This document shows positions 24,182 to 32,988 of a DNA stretch of 36,505 bases, piece after piece (positions within the stretch are counted from its first letter, which is position 1; each line of letters opens with the position of its first letter). Both the position numbers and the translations under genes were made by a program. The stretch lies in contig NZ_PJJO01000040.1 in assembly GCF_002929535.1 (NCBI RefSeq), forward strand, positions 1 to 36,505, written 5' to 3'. The notes below the pieces were generated by a model, which had not been told where the DNA came from, searched no databases, and saw only the letters and a program-made list of their open reading frames with translations. Origin of the DNA: Cryobacterium sp. Y11 (lineage in GTDB: Bacteria; Actinomycetota; Actinomycetes; Actinomycetales; Microbacteriaceae).

Positions 24182-25108
24182 TCAGACACTGCGGGCGAAG
24201 CTGGAGTCTGCCGGCGTCGCTTCGACTCCACGGATGTCGGGGAGCGCCTGGAGACGGAGGTCCTCTTCGTCATCGACCCAGGCCGCGGTGATCTCGTCGA
24301 GGGTTGCGAACCACACGCCGTCCTTGGACGCGATGTGCTCAATGAGTCGCTCATACCACATAATGTGGTGCGGCTGCCCGATGGTCTGGGGGTGCACGCA
24401 CGTCGCGTAGACGGGATTCTCGACCTTGTCGTAGGCGTAGTCGAAGATATCCGTCCATCTGCGCAGAATGGTTTCGGTGTCCTGCATACCCGCCTGCGGC
24501 CCGGTGTAAGCGAGCGGCGGGAAATCATCTAGGTACCAGTTGACGGGAACTTCGAGAACGTGGCTCGCCTTACCGGCGATGTTGCCCTGCTCCCAACGAA
24601 CCTGCCAGCGGCGAGGGTAGTAGGGAACCAAGTCGCGAGCCATCAGGCTACTGTCGTAACGGAACCCAAACTCTTCAACGAGGTCCAAGGTGCTCTCGCT
24701 GTAGTCCCAGTAGGGCGAACGGTAGCCGACAGGTCGAAGCCCGAGCACCTTTTCGAACGAGTCGAAAGCGAGCTGCATGAGGCGCTTTTCGGTGTCCTTG
24801 GTGATGCCCGGAGGGATCTCGTGGTAATAGCCGTGGTGCCCGAACTCGTGTCCGCGGTCGAGAACCTGCTTGCACTGCTCCGAGAAGGTGTCAACCGTGT
24901 GCCCCGGGGTGAACCAGGTGGACTTGATGTCGTAGCGATCGTACAGTTCCAACAGTCGCGGTACACCGACCTCGGCACCATACTGTCCGCGCGACATGGT
25001 GGCCGGACTCGGCCGGTTGAAGGCTCCGAGCCACAGTGCCTGAGCGTCGAAGTCCGTTCCAAGGTTGACAGCGATCTTCTTGCCCTCGGGCAGTTGGAGG
25101 TGTCCCAT
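24182..25108 (-). CDS. polysaccharide deacetylase (NodB)-family hydrolase
   Basis: A 308-residue protein with a NodB-homology barrel of the PuuE/urate-type group. Candidate metal ligands are D19/D21 in 'GTDFDAQA' and H92 and H96 in 'HEFGHHGYYHE', replacing the usual H-S-x-x-H-P. Other marks are 'IKSTWFTPGHTVDTF', 'GYRSPYWDYSESTLDLVEEF' and 'PVYATCVHPQTIG' with a C-terminal His. It has no signal peptide, so it acts in the cytoplasm on a small N-acyl or amide substrate rather than on cell wall. AAGGAAA precedes ATG 25108. It lies 20 bases after the acylase gene on the same strand, so the two form an operon and may act in one amide-degrading pathway. Confidence 0.82.
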   Translation of the reverse strand: MGHLQLPEGKKIAVNLGTDFDAQALWLGAFNRPSPATMSRGQYGAEVGVPRLLELYDRYDIKSTWFTPGHTVDTFSEQCKQVLDRGHEFGHHGYYHEIPPGITKDTEKRLMQLAFDSFEKVLGLRPVGYRSPYWDYSESTLDLVEEFGFRYDSSLMARDLVPYYPRRWQVRWEQGNIAGKASHVLEVPVNWYLDDFPPLAYTGPQAGMQDTETILRRWTDIFDYAYDKVENPVYATCVHPQTIGQPHHIMWYERLIEHIASKDGVWFATLDEITAAWVDDEEDLRLQALPDIRGVEATPADSSFARSV

Positions 25109-25128
25109 GATATTTCCTTTCCTTGAGA

Positions 25129-27483
25129 TTAATCGGTTGTAGGTGAGAGACGGATAATGTGTTCGGCCGCGGCTTCAACGCTTGACCGGGTGTAAAGCAG
25201 AGGGAATGCCTCTCCGCGTGCCCATGATTCGAAGAGATCCTGGTAATGCGGGCTGTCCAAATTGCCCGATTGGCCGGGAGCATTCATCGCGAGCGATGCG
25301 TCCCAATTGCCGACGTCGATTGCCACGCGGAAGGTAGACCCTGCACTCTGCACGAAGTTCGCTCCGTAGGCGGTGTTGCCGACCGTATCGCCGCTTCCGC
25401 CCCGAGGAAGCGGACCGACGACGAGTTTCTCCTCGTCGACACCACCGAGCAGCGCTTTGAGCGGATGCGCCGCCCGCGCAGGGTGTAGCCGACCCCAGCT
25501 CCACAAGGCCCGGTCGACACCCAGAAGGCTCTCGACTTCTGCCAAGGCATTGGGCAGAGTGCCTCTGACGGTTTCCATCAAGAACCCGGTTGGGTCTGTA
25601 CCAAGCCGGTCCCCCGGCGCCTCCATGAGCTCGAGGTCGATGCGCGCATCGGCAAGAAGGTCTTCCTTATTGGCGATTCTCTTCAAGACGTGCGCGTTGT
25701 CCTCGCTCTTGGTGACATGGCTGACGGCGCGGGCGAGGAGTGCAGGGCGCAGGTGTCGGCGATACCACACCTCGAAGAGTGCCGCAGCTGCGGAGTCTGC
25801 ATCCAGTACGTTGTTCCAGTCCAAAAGGAGGCGTAGGCCATCGACGGCATCCGGATCCGGGAGCGGCAGCGCCCGAACAGCGTTGAGGATTCGGCGTGCC
25901 GGAATGCTGAGGTAGTCGCTTTGAAGTTCGACCATGTCTTCGACTGTCGCGTTGGACATTGTAGAAAGAACTTCATCGATACGGTGTCGCCGATAGGGGG
26001 CGTACCAGTCATATGTGATGTGTCTGTCCTTCGGAAAATCCTCGGGCAGATTCATTTCGTTGGCCGTGGCAATCCAGCCCTGCTCCGGGTTGAAGTCGCC
26101 CGGCAATTCGTCCATGTCATAGAAACCGGCCCACTCATAGCGTCCGTCTCCAGGCACAGGCAGGGTTCCATCCCAGTTCGGTCGGATGGGCGTGAGCCCA
26201 CCCGACTTCCAGCCGATATTGCCGTCCGTGTCTGCGTAGACCTGGTTTTCGGGCGGAGCGCCCCAGCGATTCATGGCGCCGAGGAACTCGTCCCAGTTGT
26301 GGGCTCGCATGTAGTCCATGCTTCCGAGATACGGTGCCATGCCGGGCTCCAGCCACGCCGCGCGTACCGCGAATGCGGTTCCCGCCGTCTCGTCGACGTG
26401 AATGACAGGGCCGTGCCGAGTGAAGACGAGCTCGATTTCCACGTCGTCGCCGCTCTTAACCTCAACGGTCTCGCGAACGACCTGCATCGGCTCCCATCGG
26501 TCCTGATAGCGGTACTCCCGGGGGTTTTCAGGGTTGAGCTCGTAGATGTACAGCTCTTCCTGGTCGATCGCGAAAATCGTCAAACCAAAGGCGATGCGAC
26601 CGTTATGGCCGATGCTAATTCCGGGCAGACCAGGCTCGCCGCCGCCGATGACGTCGAAGCCGGGTGCGTTGAGGTGGGCAAGGTAGCGAAGGCCGGGGAG
26701 CGCCGCAGCTGCACGGTGGGGGTCGTTCGCGAGGAGCGGTCGGCCTGTCGCCGTGCGGCTTCCGGTGACAACCCAGTTGTTGCTTCCCTCGGGAAGAACC
26801 TTGCCCTGAGCCGCTCCGGGATCTGGGGTCGTAAACGGCGGAGGAGTGGTCGCGAGGTCGTAAACCGCAAGCACGTCATCGGGGATCAGAGCGACGTCGA
26901 GACCCTCTGGAATCGTCAGCTCGTTGAAAGGCTCTCTGCGACGCCGCAGTTCCTCGATGTCCTGCCCATGGTCTCGAATCGTCAGCGCACGGGAGACCTT
27001 CTCGCGCACATTGTAGAACAGGCCGTGACTGCGAATCCGGGAGACATCGGACGGCTCCCAGCGTTCAGGCGCATAGCCGAGCTCCTTGAACTCGGTCGGC
27101 AAAAGGCTGGCGTCGTCCCGGGTCATCTGGATGAACGCGTTGATCCCTTCGACGAAGGCGGTCGTGGCGCGCTTGGTGTCTGAACCGTAGGAAAGCCAGT
27201 CATCATGCATATCGCCCCGATAGAGGAAGAGCCTAGCTGCGCGATCACGCTCTGCGTACTCCGGACCGAAAATGCTGGACAGTCGTCCCAATCCACGGCG
27301 GCGCCAGAAGTCGATCTGCCAAAGCCTGTCGCGGGCGGCGTTGAAGCCCTGTACCCGAAATGCGTCATAGGTGTTTGCCGCATAGATATGCGGAACACCC
27401 CACTGGTCGACGATGATTTCTGCAGGAGCAGTGAGGCCAGGAAGGCTTAGTGACTCCTGACTCTGCTCCGTTTGGGATGACAT
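25129..27483 (-). CDS. penicillin acylase-family Ntn hydrolase
   Basis: A 784-residue precursor of the penicillin amidase (S45) family. The alpha part (1-233) has 'VPHIYAANTYDAFRVQGFNA' and 'ARDRLWQIDFWRRRGLGRLS'. The cleavage site and catalytic N-terminal Ser are G233-S234 in 'PEGSNNWVVTG'. The beta part has 'LLANDPHRAAALPGLRYLAH', 'NGRIAFGLTIFAIDQEELYI', 'GNIGWKSGGLTPIRPNWDG' and 'GWIATANEMNLPED'. The enzyme self-cleaves and hydrolyses amide bonds of N-acyl compounds (penicillins, acyl-homoserine lactones, acyl amino acids). There is no signal peptide, unlike periplasmic acylases, so it probably acts inside the cell. AGGAG lies upstream of ATG 27483. Confidence 0.9.
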   Translation of the reverse strand: MSSQTEQSQESLSLPGLTAPAEIIVDQWGVPHIYAANTYDAFRVQGFNAARDRLWQIDFWRRRGLGRLSSIFGPEYAERDRAARLFLYRGDMHDDWLSYGSDTKRATTAFVEGINAFIQMTRDDASLLPTEFKELGYAPERWEPSDVSRIRSHGLFYNVREKVSRALTIRDHGQDIEELRRRREPFNELTIPEGLDVALIPDDVLAVYDLATTPPPFTTPDPGAAQGKVLPEGSNNWVVTGSRTATGRPLLANDPHRAAAALPGLRYLAHLNAPGFDVIGGGEPGLPGISIGHNGRIAFGLTIFAIDQEELYIYELNPENPREYRYQDRWEPMQVVRETVEVKSGDDVEIELVFTRHGPVIHVDETAGTAFAVRAAWLEPGMAPYLGSMDYMRAHNWDEFLGAMNRWGAPPENQVYADTDGNIGWKSGGLTPIRPNWDGTLPVPGDGRYEWAGFYDMDELPGDFNPEQGWIATANEMNLPEDFPKDRHITYDWYAPYRRHRIDEVLSTMSNATVEDMVELQSDYLSIPARRILNAVRALPLPDPDAVDGLRLLLDWNNVLDADSAAAALFEVWYRRHLRPALLARAVSHVTKSEDNAHVLKRIANKEDLLADARIDLELMEAPGDRLGTDPTGFLMETVRGTLPNALAEVESLLGVDRALWSWGRLHPARAAHPLKALLGGVDEEKLVVGPLPRGGSGDTVGNTAYGANFVQSAGSTFRVAIDVGNWDASLAMNAPGQSGNLDSPHYQDLFESWARGEAFPLLYTRSSVEAAAEHIIRLSPTTD

Positions 27484-27577
27484 ATCGCTACTCCTAGTCG
27501 GTCTTCATTGACAGGTACGCTCAGCTATGCGCTTGAGGGAAATCGGCTCTGCCGAACTCCATCGAACAACACCACTT

Positions 27578-27600
27578 GAGGCCTATATCTATTGAGCCTC
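27578..27600. other. short inverted repeat upstream of the acylase gene
   Basis: GAGGC (27578-27582) and GCCTC (27596-27600) pair around an AT-rich loop containing TATAT. It lies about 95 bases upstream of the acylase start and could be a weak operator or part of its promoter. The evidence is weak. The rest of 27484-27725 shows nothing recognisable. Confidence 0.25.
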
Positions 27601-27738
27601 ACATGCCCGAGATCATGTGGCTAAGCCTGCGAAGCCCATCGGGTAGCGGCCAAATAGCTGTTCGGCCAACAAAAACCACCCATTCAGCGCACTTTGACAT
27701 ATCGCGTGCGCTGGATGAATTTGATGCTCCTATTGTTG

Positions 27739-28962
27739 TCAAGCGCTGACTTTCGGTTGTTCACTGAGCCATGCGCGGTAGCGCTCAGATAGGACTCGAT
27801 CTTGGGTGGCGCCGCGTTCAATTCGCGAGATGGCTTTGAGCCAGGCGCTCAGTTCGAGTGCTACTGCGGTCTGGGTGAGGTGCAATGCGAGGCGCCGTGG
27901 ACGGAGGTCGTTGGTTAGCAGGCCGGGCCGTGGGTTTTGCAGGACGCGGTATATTTCGCGGGCGACGTAGCGCTTGAGGCAGCGCATGATCTCCTTCTTG
28001 CTTTTGCCCTCGCTGGTGCGTTTGACGACGTAATCCTGGGTGCGTTGGTCCTTCTTCATGCGCACTAGAACGATGCGGTGAATCGCGGAGTTCGCGGCGC
28101 GGTCGCCACCGCGGGAGAGCCGGTGCCGTGTCGTTTTGCCCGATGACGCAGGGATCGGTGCGACGCCGGCCAATGCGGCGAATTGGGCTTCTGTGGTCAG
28201 GCGCTCGGGGTTGTCGCCGATAGTGACCAGCAGTTGGGAGGCTACGGCGGTGACGACACCTTTGATCAGGGTCAGGGCGGGGGCGTGCTCGGCGATAATG
28301 CGGGCGAGCTCGGCGTCGCAGTCATCGATCTCGGTGGTGAGGTAGGCATGGCGGGCGGCCATGCGTTTGAGCGTGACGGCGGTCGCGACGAGGGGGTCTG
28401 TGATGTCTCCGGTCGGGCGCGCGGTGGCCATGCTTTTGGCGCGGGATTCGCTGGTCTTGCCCCGATATTTGGCCCGGATACTCTATGGGGCCGATGTCAG
28501 TATGGCGCTGATCTGCGTTAGTACCGCGGTGCGTGCCTTCATCGCGCTGGTGCGCGCGGTGCGCAGCACCCGGAGGGCTTTGACGTTACCGTCGCGGGCT
28601 TTTGGTGTGGAGGTGCCGCGCTGGGCGAGGACAGATTCGGCGGCCTGGTAGGCGTCTAGCGGATCGGACTTGCCGTGGATGCGTCGGGCTTGGCGATTGG
28701 GTCGGTTGACCTCTTTCACCTCGAAGCCCTCGTGGATCAGGACCCGGGTCAATTCAGCACCGTAGGACCCTGTTCCTTCGACGCCGACAGCGATCACCGG
28801 TCCATACCGGGTGATGTATTCGGCGATTTCGCGGTAGCCGGATCCCACGGCCAGAAACTTCTTATCGGCAAGGTGTTTGCCGTAATTGGTGATGATGGCG
28901 ACATGATGGGTGTCGGCGTGGGTGTCGATGCCGGCGATGACGCTGATGTCGTCGGTTGTCAT
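27739..28962 (-). pseudogene. IS110-family transposase, interrupted by one in-frame TAG
   Basis: A gene of 408 codons read from ATG 28962. The N-terminal RuvC-like DEDD domain has D in 'AGIDTHADTHHVA', E in 'GVEGTGSYG', and D..D in 'HGKSDPLDAYQAAESV'. The C-terminal Tnp20 domain has the Ser-bearing 'PIPASSGKTTRHRLSRGGDR' and 'ANSAIHRIVLVRMKKD'. Between them, after 'ILTSAP', a TAG (28483-28485) stops translation. The frame then goes on without shift ('SIRAKYRGKTSESRAK'), matching the family sequence, where a Glu often follows SAP. One point mutation thus explains the break. A read-through product cannot be excluded. Confidence 0.85.
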
Positions 28963-29053
28963 GATGGGAATAGCTCCTCTGACGCTCGAGTAACAGGGTG
29001 GACTCGCGTTCGCCAGGTGGGCAGACAAGACGGTGATGGGACTTCTTGGTCAA
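28963..29053 (-). ncRNA. candidate IS110 bridge RNA region
   Basis: IS110-group elements encode a structured guide RNA between their left end and the transposase gene. Here that 91-base stretch is non-coding and contains CGCGTTCGCCAGG (29005-29017). This sequence reappears inverted just outside the element (TGTCCGCCTGGCGAATGCG, 29069-29087). Position and pairing potential agree with a bridge RNA or with a target-recognition sequence. No full two-loop fold could be verified by eye. Confidence 0.35.
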
Positions 29054-29062
29054 GCTCCTATT

Positions 29063-29933
29063 AGGTCATGTCCGCCTGGCGAATGCGTTTGATACAAGCC
29101 GCGGAACGGTGGACGAATCAAATTAAGGACAGCTTCAAGAAGCGTCAGTCAAGGTTGGAGTCACACCATTCCACGGCCTAGTTCCATCATCACCGTCAAG
29201 GTATTTGGGACCCACCAGGGCAATCTAAGCCGGACCCACTGCACGACGACTGCTGGTGCAACATGGTCGAGGCTGACCTCTGGGGTCGCAAGCCGCGATG
29301 CTTGCTTGCCGATGACCTGTGGACTTCGGCGATCTTTGGGGGCGTTCTGTGATCGCTCTGTGTCACTTGTTTCCGATCACGAGGAAGCTTGCGGCGGTTT
29401 CGATGACGTCGTCGGGGAGACGTACGGCAGAAGGAGGGTTGGAGTTCGTGAGTTCTGCCAGCGTCACCAGTTCTGTGCGGGTCCCATAATGGAGACCAGT
29501 GGGTGTCTTAGAAGGCTAAAGGTTTACAAGACACGCTACCTGCCGAAATCGAGTCGTGGAAAAGATGCAGAAATGCGCGGAATCGCGGACTTCGATTTTG
29601 TCTCGGAAAGCCGCCTCACTATTCGTGGTGTCTCACTGTCCCAGATATCATTTTCCGAAGTCGTCTGCACTCCGACCCTTGTGTTTTCGGGTTGTGCAGG
29701 CGCACTCAACCTCTTCAACCTGGCAACGTATAGGCGAAATGATGCCGAGAATATTCGCGACACGGCGAACGCGTTCACAGGGGTGGACATCTCCCCGACT
29801 TCCGTCACGAAACATCGAAAAGGTAACCTTTGCACTACGTAGAATAAATAACCCGATAAGTGACAAATTCTGATCGCTGTGGGATTAATGTTGTGTTGTC
29901 ACGTAATCGAACGTATAAATGACAGGGGACAGC
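29063..29933. other. gene-poor stretch before the serine recombinase
   Basis: There is no gene I can support in these 870 bases. An open stretch at 29306-29842 has unusual composition and no family resemblance. The last part is AT-richer. At 29897-29924 the sequence TGTCA-N18-TGACA is an inverted pair directly before the recombinase start and may be a res-type subsite or operator. Confidence 0.4.
29897..29924. promoter_or_regulatory. candidate res subsite or operator of the recombinase
   Basis: TGTCA (29897-29901) and TGACA (29920-29924) form a 28-bp imperfect dyad around an AT-rich centre, ending ten bases before the recombinase ATG. The size fits a Tn3-type resolvase dimer site, which often doubles as operator for the recombinase gene. 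It is an inference from geometry. Confidence 0.4.
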
Positions 29934-30551
29934 ATGCTCGTCGGGTACATGCGGGTCTCGAAGGCCGACGGATCGCAGAACACTGATCTTCAACGCGATG
30001 CGCTTCTGGTTGCCGGCATCGAGGCGGACAACTTCTACGAGGACCATGCGTCCGGTAAGAAGGATGATCGCCCGCAGTTGGCGGCCTGCCTGAAGGCGCT
30101 CCGCCACGGCGACACGCTCATGGTGTGGAAACTCGACCGACTCGGCCGAGACCTGCGCCACCTAGTCAATACAGTGCACGACCTCACCGACCGCGGTATC
30201 GGCCTCAAGGTACTCACCGGAGAGGGCGCGGCGATCGACACCACGACCGCATCCGGGAAGCTCGTCTTCGGAATCTTCGCTGCCCTGGCCGAGTTCGAGC
30301 GAGCACTCATCTCTGAGCGCACAGTCGCCGGACTCGCTGCAGCTCGAGCGCGAGGCAGGACCGGCGGGCGCCCGTTCAAGATGACGCCCGCCAAGATCCG
30401 CCTAGCCATGGCCGCGATGGGGCAGAAAGAGACAAAGGTCGGTGACCTCTGCAAGGAGCTAGGGATCACCCGGCAAACGCTGTACCGCCATGTCTCCCCA
30501 TCGGGGGAGTTGCGATCTGACGGCGCGAAGCTTCTCTCCAAAAAATCGTAG
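29934..30551 (+). CDS. resolvase/invertase-family serine recombinase
   Basis: A 205-residue small serine recombinase. The catalytic Ser is in 'LVGYMRVSKADGSQNTDLQR' near the start. The active-site Arg motif is 'MVWKLDRLGRDLRHLV', followed by 'GKLVFGIFAALAEFERALIS' and 'ERTVAGLAAARARGRTGGRP'. A C-terminal helix-turn-helix follows ('VGDLCKELGITRQTLYRHVS'). This is the Hin/TnpR layout. It cuts and rejoins DNA at paired sites, for resolution of plasmid dimers or inversion. ATG 29934 has GGGGA upstream, and the open frame extends only five codons further. No tnpA lies nearby, so it is either a stand-alone plasmid resolvase or the leftover of a Tn3-type element. Confidence 0.92.
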   Translation: MLVGYMRVSKADGSQNTDLQRDALLVAGIEADNFYEDHASGKKDDRPQLAACLKALRHGDTLMVWKLDRLGRDLRHLVNTVHDLTDRGIGLKVLTGEGAAIDTTTASGKLVFGIFAALAEFERALISERTVAGLAAARARGRTGGRPFKMTPAKIRLAMAAMGQKETKVGDLCKELGITRQTLYRHVSPSGELRSDGAKLLSKKS

Positions 30552-30598
30552 CCCGTCCGAGAACGTGGATTTCCAGGCAATCTGGTTGCGGGACAGGG

Positions 30599-30650
30599 TG
30601 TCTCACAAGTAACGATGAGCACGCCAACCCAGCCAGCACCTTGTGAGACA
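30599..30650. repeat. 11-bp perfect inverted repeat after the recombinase gene
   Basis: TGTCTCACAAG (30599-30609) and CTTGTGAGACA (30640-30650) are exact inverted copies separated by 30 bases, 48 bases after the recombinase stop. The pair could be a recombination site for the enzyme, an end of a lost transposon, or a terminator without T tract. It is the only clear structure in 30552-30849. Confidence 0.6.
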
Positions 30651-30849
30651 TGGTTGGGAGAATCGCCGGTCCGCGAGTTTTCGTGACGCCAGGCCGTACC
30701 GGCGTCGCCACAGTGCTCACGGGACTCAGTTCGATCAGTAGCTTCGACGAATCGTGCCGAGGGTTTCGTCGACCCACGACAGCACCTCGCTCACCCATCG
30801 ACCGCTGTTTATTCTCACAGGGTCGTGCATCAGATCAGGGTGGCGAAGC

Positions 30850-31848
30850 CTAAACCCTACGGCGGGATTGGCGCCGCAACTCCCAAATCCAGGCCGTTTC
30901 TCTGGGCTCGGAGTCAAGCAACGCCAGAAGTTCAGCGTCCGACCATGCAGTACGCCGTTGACTTGCCTTAAGAGGGAAAGTGGCGTTTGAAATCTTGTAA
31001 AGGCTCGGCGTGTTCCTGAAATTCTGGAGGCCGTAGAATTTTGCCTTCCTGTCTCTTGGTGGCAGCAATTCCACGTGTCGCGGATTGATGTGACTATTGT
31101 TATAGTCCGCGACGCTAATCAGATTAGTGTCTGCGCCACCAATGGGCCGCCAACGGCGGAACTCGCCCAGCGGGAGTCCAGAAGGAATGAAATTCGAGTG
31201 GGATGCGCGCGCGCCTGCTAGCGCAGGCTCCTTGCAGCGCCTCACTCGAAAACCGCCGTTAATCTTGCGATATTCAACTTCTAGGTAATCGATATGGCTT
31301 AGCCGAACTGACATGGCCCAGCGCTGATACGGAACGGAATGCACCGATGGGCCCGAGCCCCCGGTGACACTGACGCTCACCTCACGCTCCATTGATACCC
31401 GGTTCGACTTGGAGAATTCGATGGTCCGCGTCTCACGAAAGGCGGAGGAGAGGTGTTCTGCTAGGACGCCTGCGAATTTGGCGCTGCCTAATCCAGCAAC
31501 TTTGGCCTCGGCCCCTGCGTTGACCGTTGAAGTGAGATCCATGGACTCGAGATGTTCTTGAAGGATCGAGGACGTTTTAATTTGCTCAGTCTCGAACCTG
31601 ATGAGCTGGCGCGTGGACAACTCGGTGCCAGTGGAGCTGGCTACGTGTTCTGCGGCGTCTCCGTATCCGAAAGCTTGCAAAGGACGGTGCTTCAGGATGA
31701 GGTTCAAACGATAAATACCGAAAGGACCCAACTTGCTCGCTGTAGTGCTCCATTCGGATTCATGCGTAAGCGATACCGCGAGCGGGGCACTGAACGTCTC
31801 CATGGTTGGACGATAGCTCGGCTTAGAAGAATCGGTCATGGTCCTCAT
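30850..31848 (-). CDS. unrecognised protein, 332 residues (unit B)
   Basis: I do not recognise this protein. It has no membrane span or signal peptide. A region at about 95-165 alternates small and polar residues ('TVNAGAEAKVAGLGSAKFAG', then 'RTIEFSKSNRVSMEREVSVS'), suggesting long beta strands or an amphipathic hairpin. The C-terminal third is Arg-, Asn- and Trp-rich and very basic ('WELRRQSRRRV' at the end). ATG 31848 overlaps the upstream gene by 26 bases; a second ATG at 31839 is possible. GC content is lower than in the sugar operon, which suggests a foreign origin. Codon use reads as coding and there is no internal break. Confidence 0.6.
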   Translation of the reverse strand: MRTMTDSSKPSYRPTMETFSAPLAVSLTHESEWSTTASKLGPFGIYRLNLILKHRPLQAFGYGDAAEHVASSTGTELSTRQLIRFETEQIKTSSILQEHLESMDLTSTVNAGAEAKVAGLGSAKFAGVLAEHLSSAFRETRTIEFSKSNRVSMEREVSVSVTGGSGPSVHSVPYQRWAMSVRLSHIDYLEVEYRKINGGFRVRRCKEPALAGARASHSNFIPSGLPLGEFRRWRPIGGADTNLISVADYNNSHINPRHVELLPPRDRKAKFYGLQNFRNTPSLYKISNATFPLKASQRRTAWSDAELLALLDSEPRETAWIWELRRQSRRRV

Positions 31849-32419
31849 TCGCTAGCGCCAGGTGGCGTCGACTTGTTTTGATCGATGGTGTTTTAGTTTC
31901 TCCGCGACGCGGCCAAAGGCACGAAAAGGTGCTTTGGAAACTTCGAGCGAAGATCTGTGCTTGCAAAACGCCAGATGCGCTCTGTTGCTCCCCGTAAAGA
32001 AGATAACCGACTTGCTCAGCAATCTCCCGCGGCATAGAGGACTTTCGACGGGGTTGAGTACTCACAAGAACTATTGGCAAGGTAGATCTCCAAAGTCCGC
32101 GAACGCCTCTGCGCGCACCCCGGTTCGTGGTCAAGGTGCCGAGAGCGATTCCGATTGCATCCAATCCCTCAGCGAGACCAACGCCTTCGTTTTGATGAGG
32201 TACCCGCGCCAGTAGAAAACGTGCTGCCTCTTCAGGTTCCAGGCCAGCGGCTGCCACAAGTAAGCTCGCGTCGCGGCTTGGTGGATGGGGAGCAAGCCAA
32301 ACTCGGTCAACATCTGCCATTAGCTGGGATAGAGTGCGCGGGTTGAAGACCGGACCTCCGCGCAGGCGTCGGGGGGCACTCACGATTGACTTCGGGTCAT
32401 GCCGCCGAGGATATCCCAT
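31823..32419 (-). CDS. unrecognised protein, 198 residues (unit A)
   Basis: I do not recognise this protein. The most protein-like part is about residues 33-95 ('LMADVDRVWLAPHPPSRDAS', then 'LLVAAAGLEPEEAARFLLAR'), a helical, Leu/Ala-rich stretch. A further helix 'PREIAEQVGYLLYGEQQSAS' follows at about 130-150. The start is uncertain: ATG 32419 has no ribosome binding site, and the Met in 'LMADVDR' could be used instead. The last 40 residues look less coherent, so a frameshift near the end is possible. Its 3' end overlaps the next gene, so the two probably form one transcription unit. Confidence 0.45.
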   Translation of the reverse strand: MGYPRRHDPKSIVSAPRRLRGGPVFNPRTLSQLMADVDRVWLAPHPPSRDASLLVAAAGLEPEEAARFLLARVPHQNEGVGLAEGLDAIGIALGTLTTNRGARRGVRGLWRSTLPIVLVSTQPRRKSSMPREIAEQVGYLLYGEQQSASGVLQAQIFARSFQSTFSCLWPRRGETKTPSIKTSRRHLALANEDHDRFF

Positions 32420-32988
32420 AGTGGTCGCTTTTGGTTTGAGGCGCTTCGCAGAAACATTTCAAGGTGTTGACGAACTGTCCCGAGACCAGATCATGAGATA
32501 GAGCAAGTCCGGAAAGATCTTTTGCCGGGGCCAGAACTCGACGGTCACTTCCCATGCTGATTGTGTTCTGGTCCTGAGACGACCGAATGCCAGACAGCGG
32601 TCCCGTACACGAGAATTCAAAGTGCGCGATTTGCCATCCTCGCTGGCCACGCGCGACAGCAAAGAGCGGAATTACTCGGGCATGAGTTCGCGTGATTCGA
32701 ATAATCGTCAGGTCGGCTGATTGCCGTGTTGATCGTAGACACTGACCTGCACGGTGTCGAGACACTCCACCATTCAGCGGGACATGCCTTCGATCGCAAG
32801 ACTGCCTTCCGTTGGCACCCCGCTGGTGCGGAAAAGTCGGAACAGATCGAAGGCGGGGAACCGGGGATGCTTCCGCTGCGGGCTGTCCGCGACGTCACAC
32901 TGTTTAATAACCAATGTGTGTCGAAACGCATGGGTTGCGAGACCGATTTTGGACAGAGCTCTCCTGCCAAACTCGGCATTGGCGGTTT
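32420..32988. other. stretch without a supported gene
   Basis: Open stretches exist on both strands (for example 32726-33142 plus and 32617-32979 minus), but none shows a ribosome binding site, family motif or convincing composition. It may hold decayed sequence. I see no repeat or promoter that stands out. Confidence 0.4.

Larger units (their letters stand above)
27726..29062 (-). mobile_element. IS110-family insertion sequence
   Basis: The transposase gene (27739-28962) is bordered by a 9-bp direct repeat: GCTCCTATT at 27726-27734 and again at 29054-29062, as expected for IS110 elements, which lack inverted ends and sit between short core repeats. The non-coding stretch 28963-29053 upstream of the gene is where IS110-group elements encode their bridge RNA. 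The boundaries are inferred from the repeat, so an error of some bases is possible. Confidence 0.7.

Noticed and set aside
25921..27183. Long open frame of 420 codons on the plus strand
   Set aside because: It is antisense to the acylase gene, has no ribosome binding site or family motif, and is the usual shadow of GC-rich coding sequence.
22028..29062. Composite transposon made by the two insertion sequences
   Set aside because: The flanking elements belong to different families (IS21 and IS110) and cannot mobilise the segment together. Only separate insertions are supported.
29306..29842. 178-codon open frame on the plus strand
   Set aside because: Odd composition, no ribosome binding site and no family resemblance. 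Its middle is also open in other frames.
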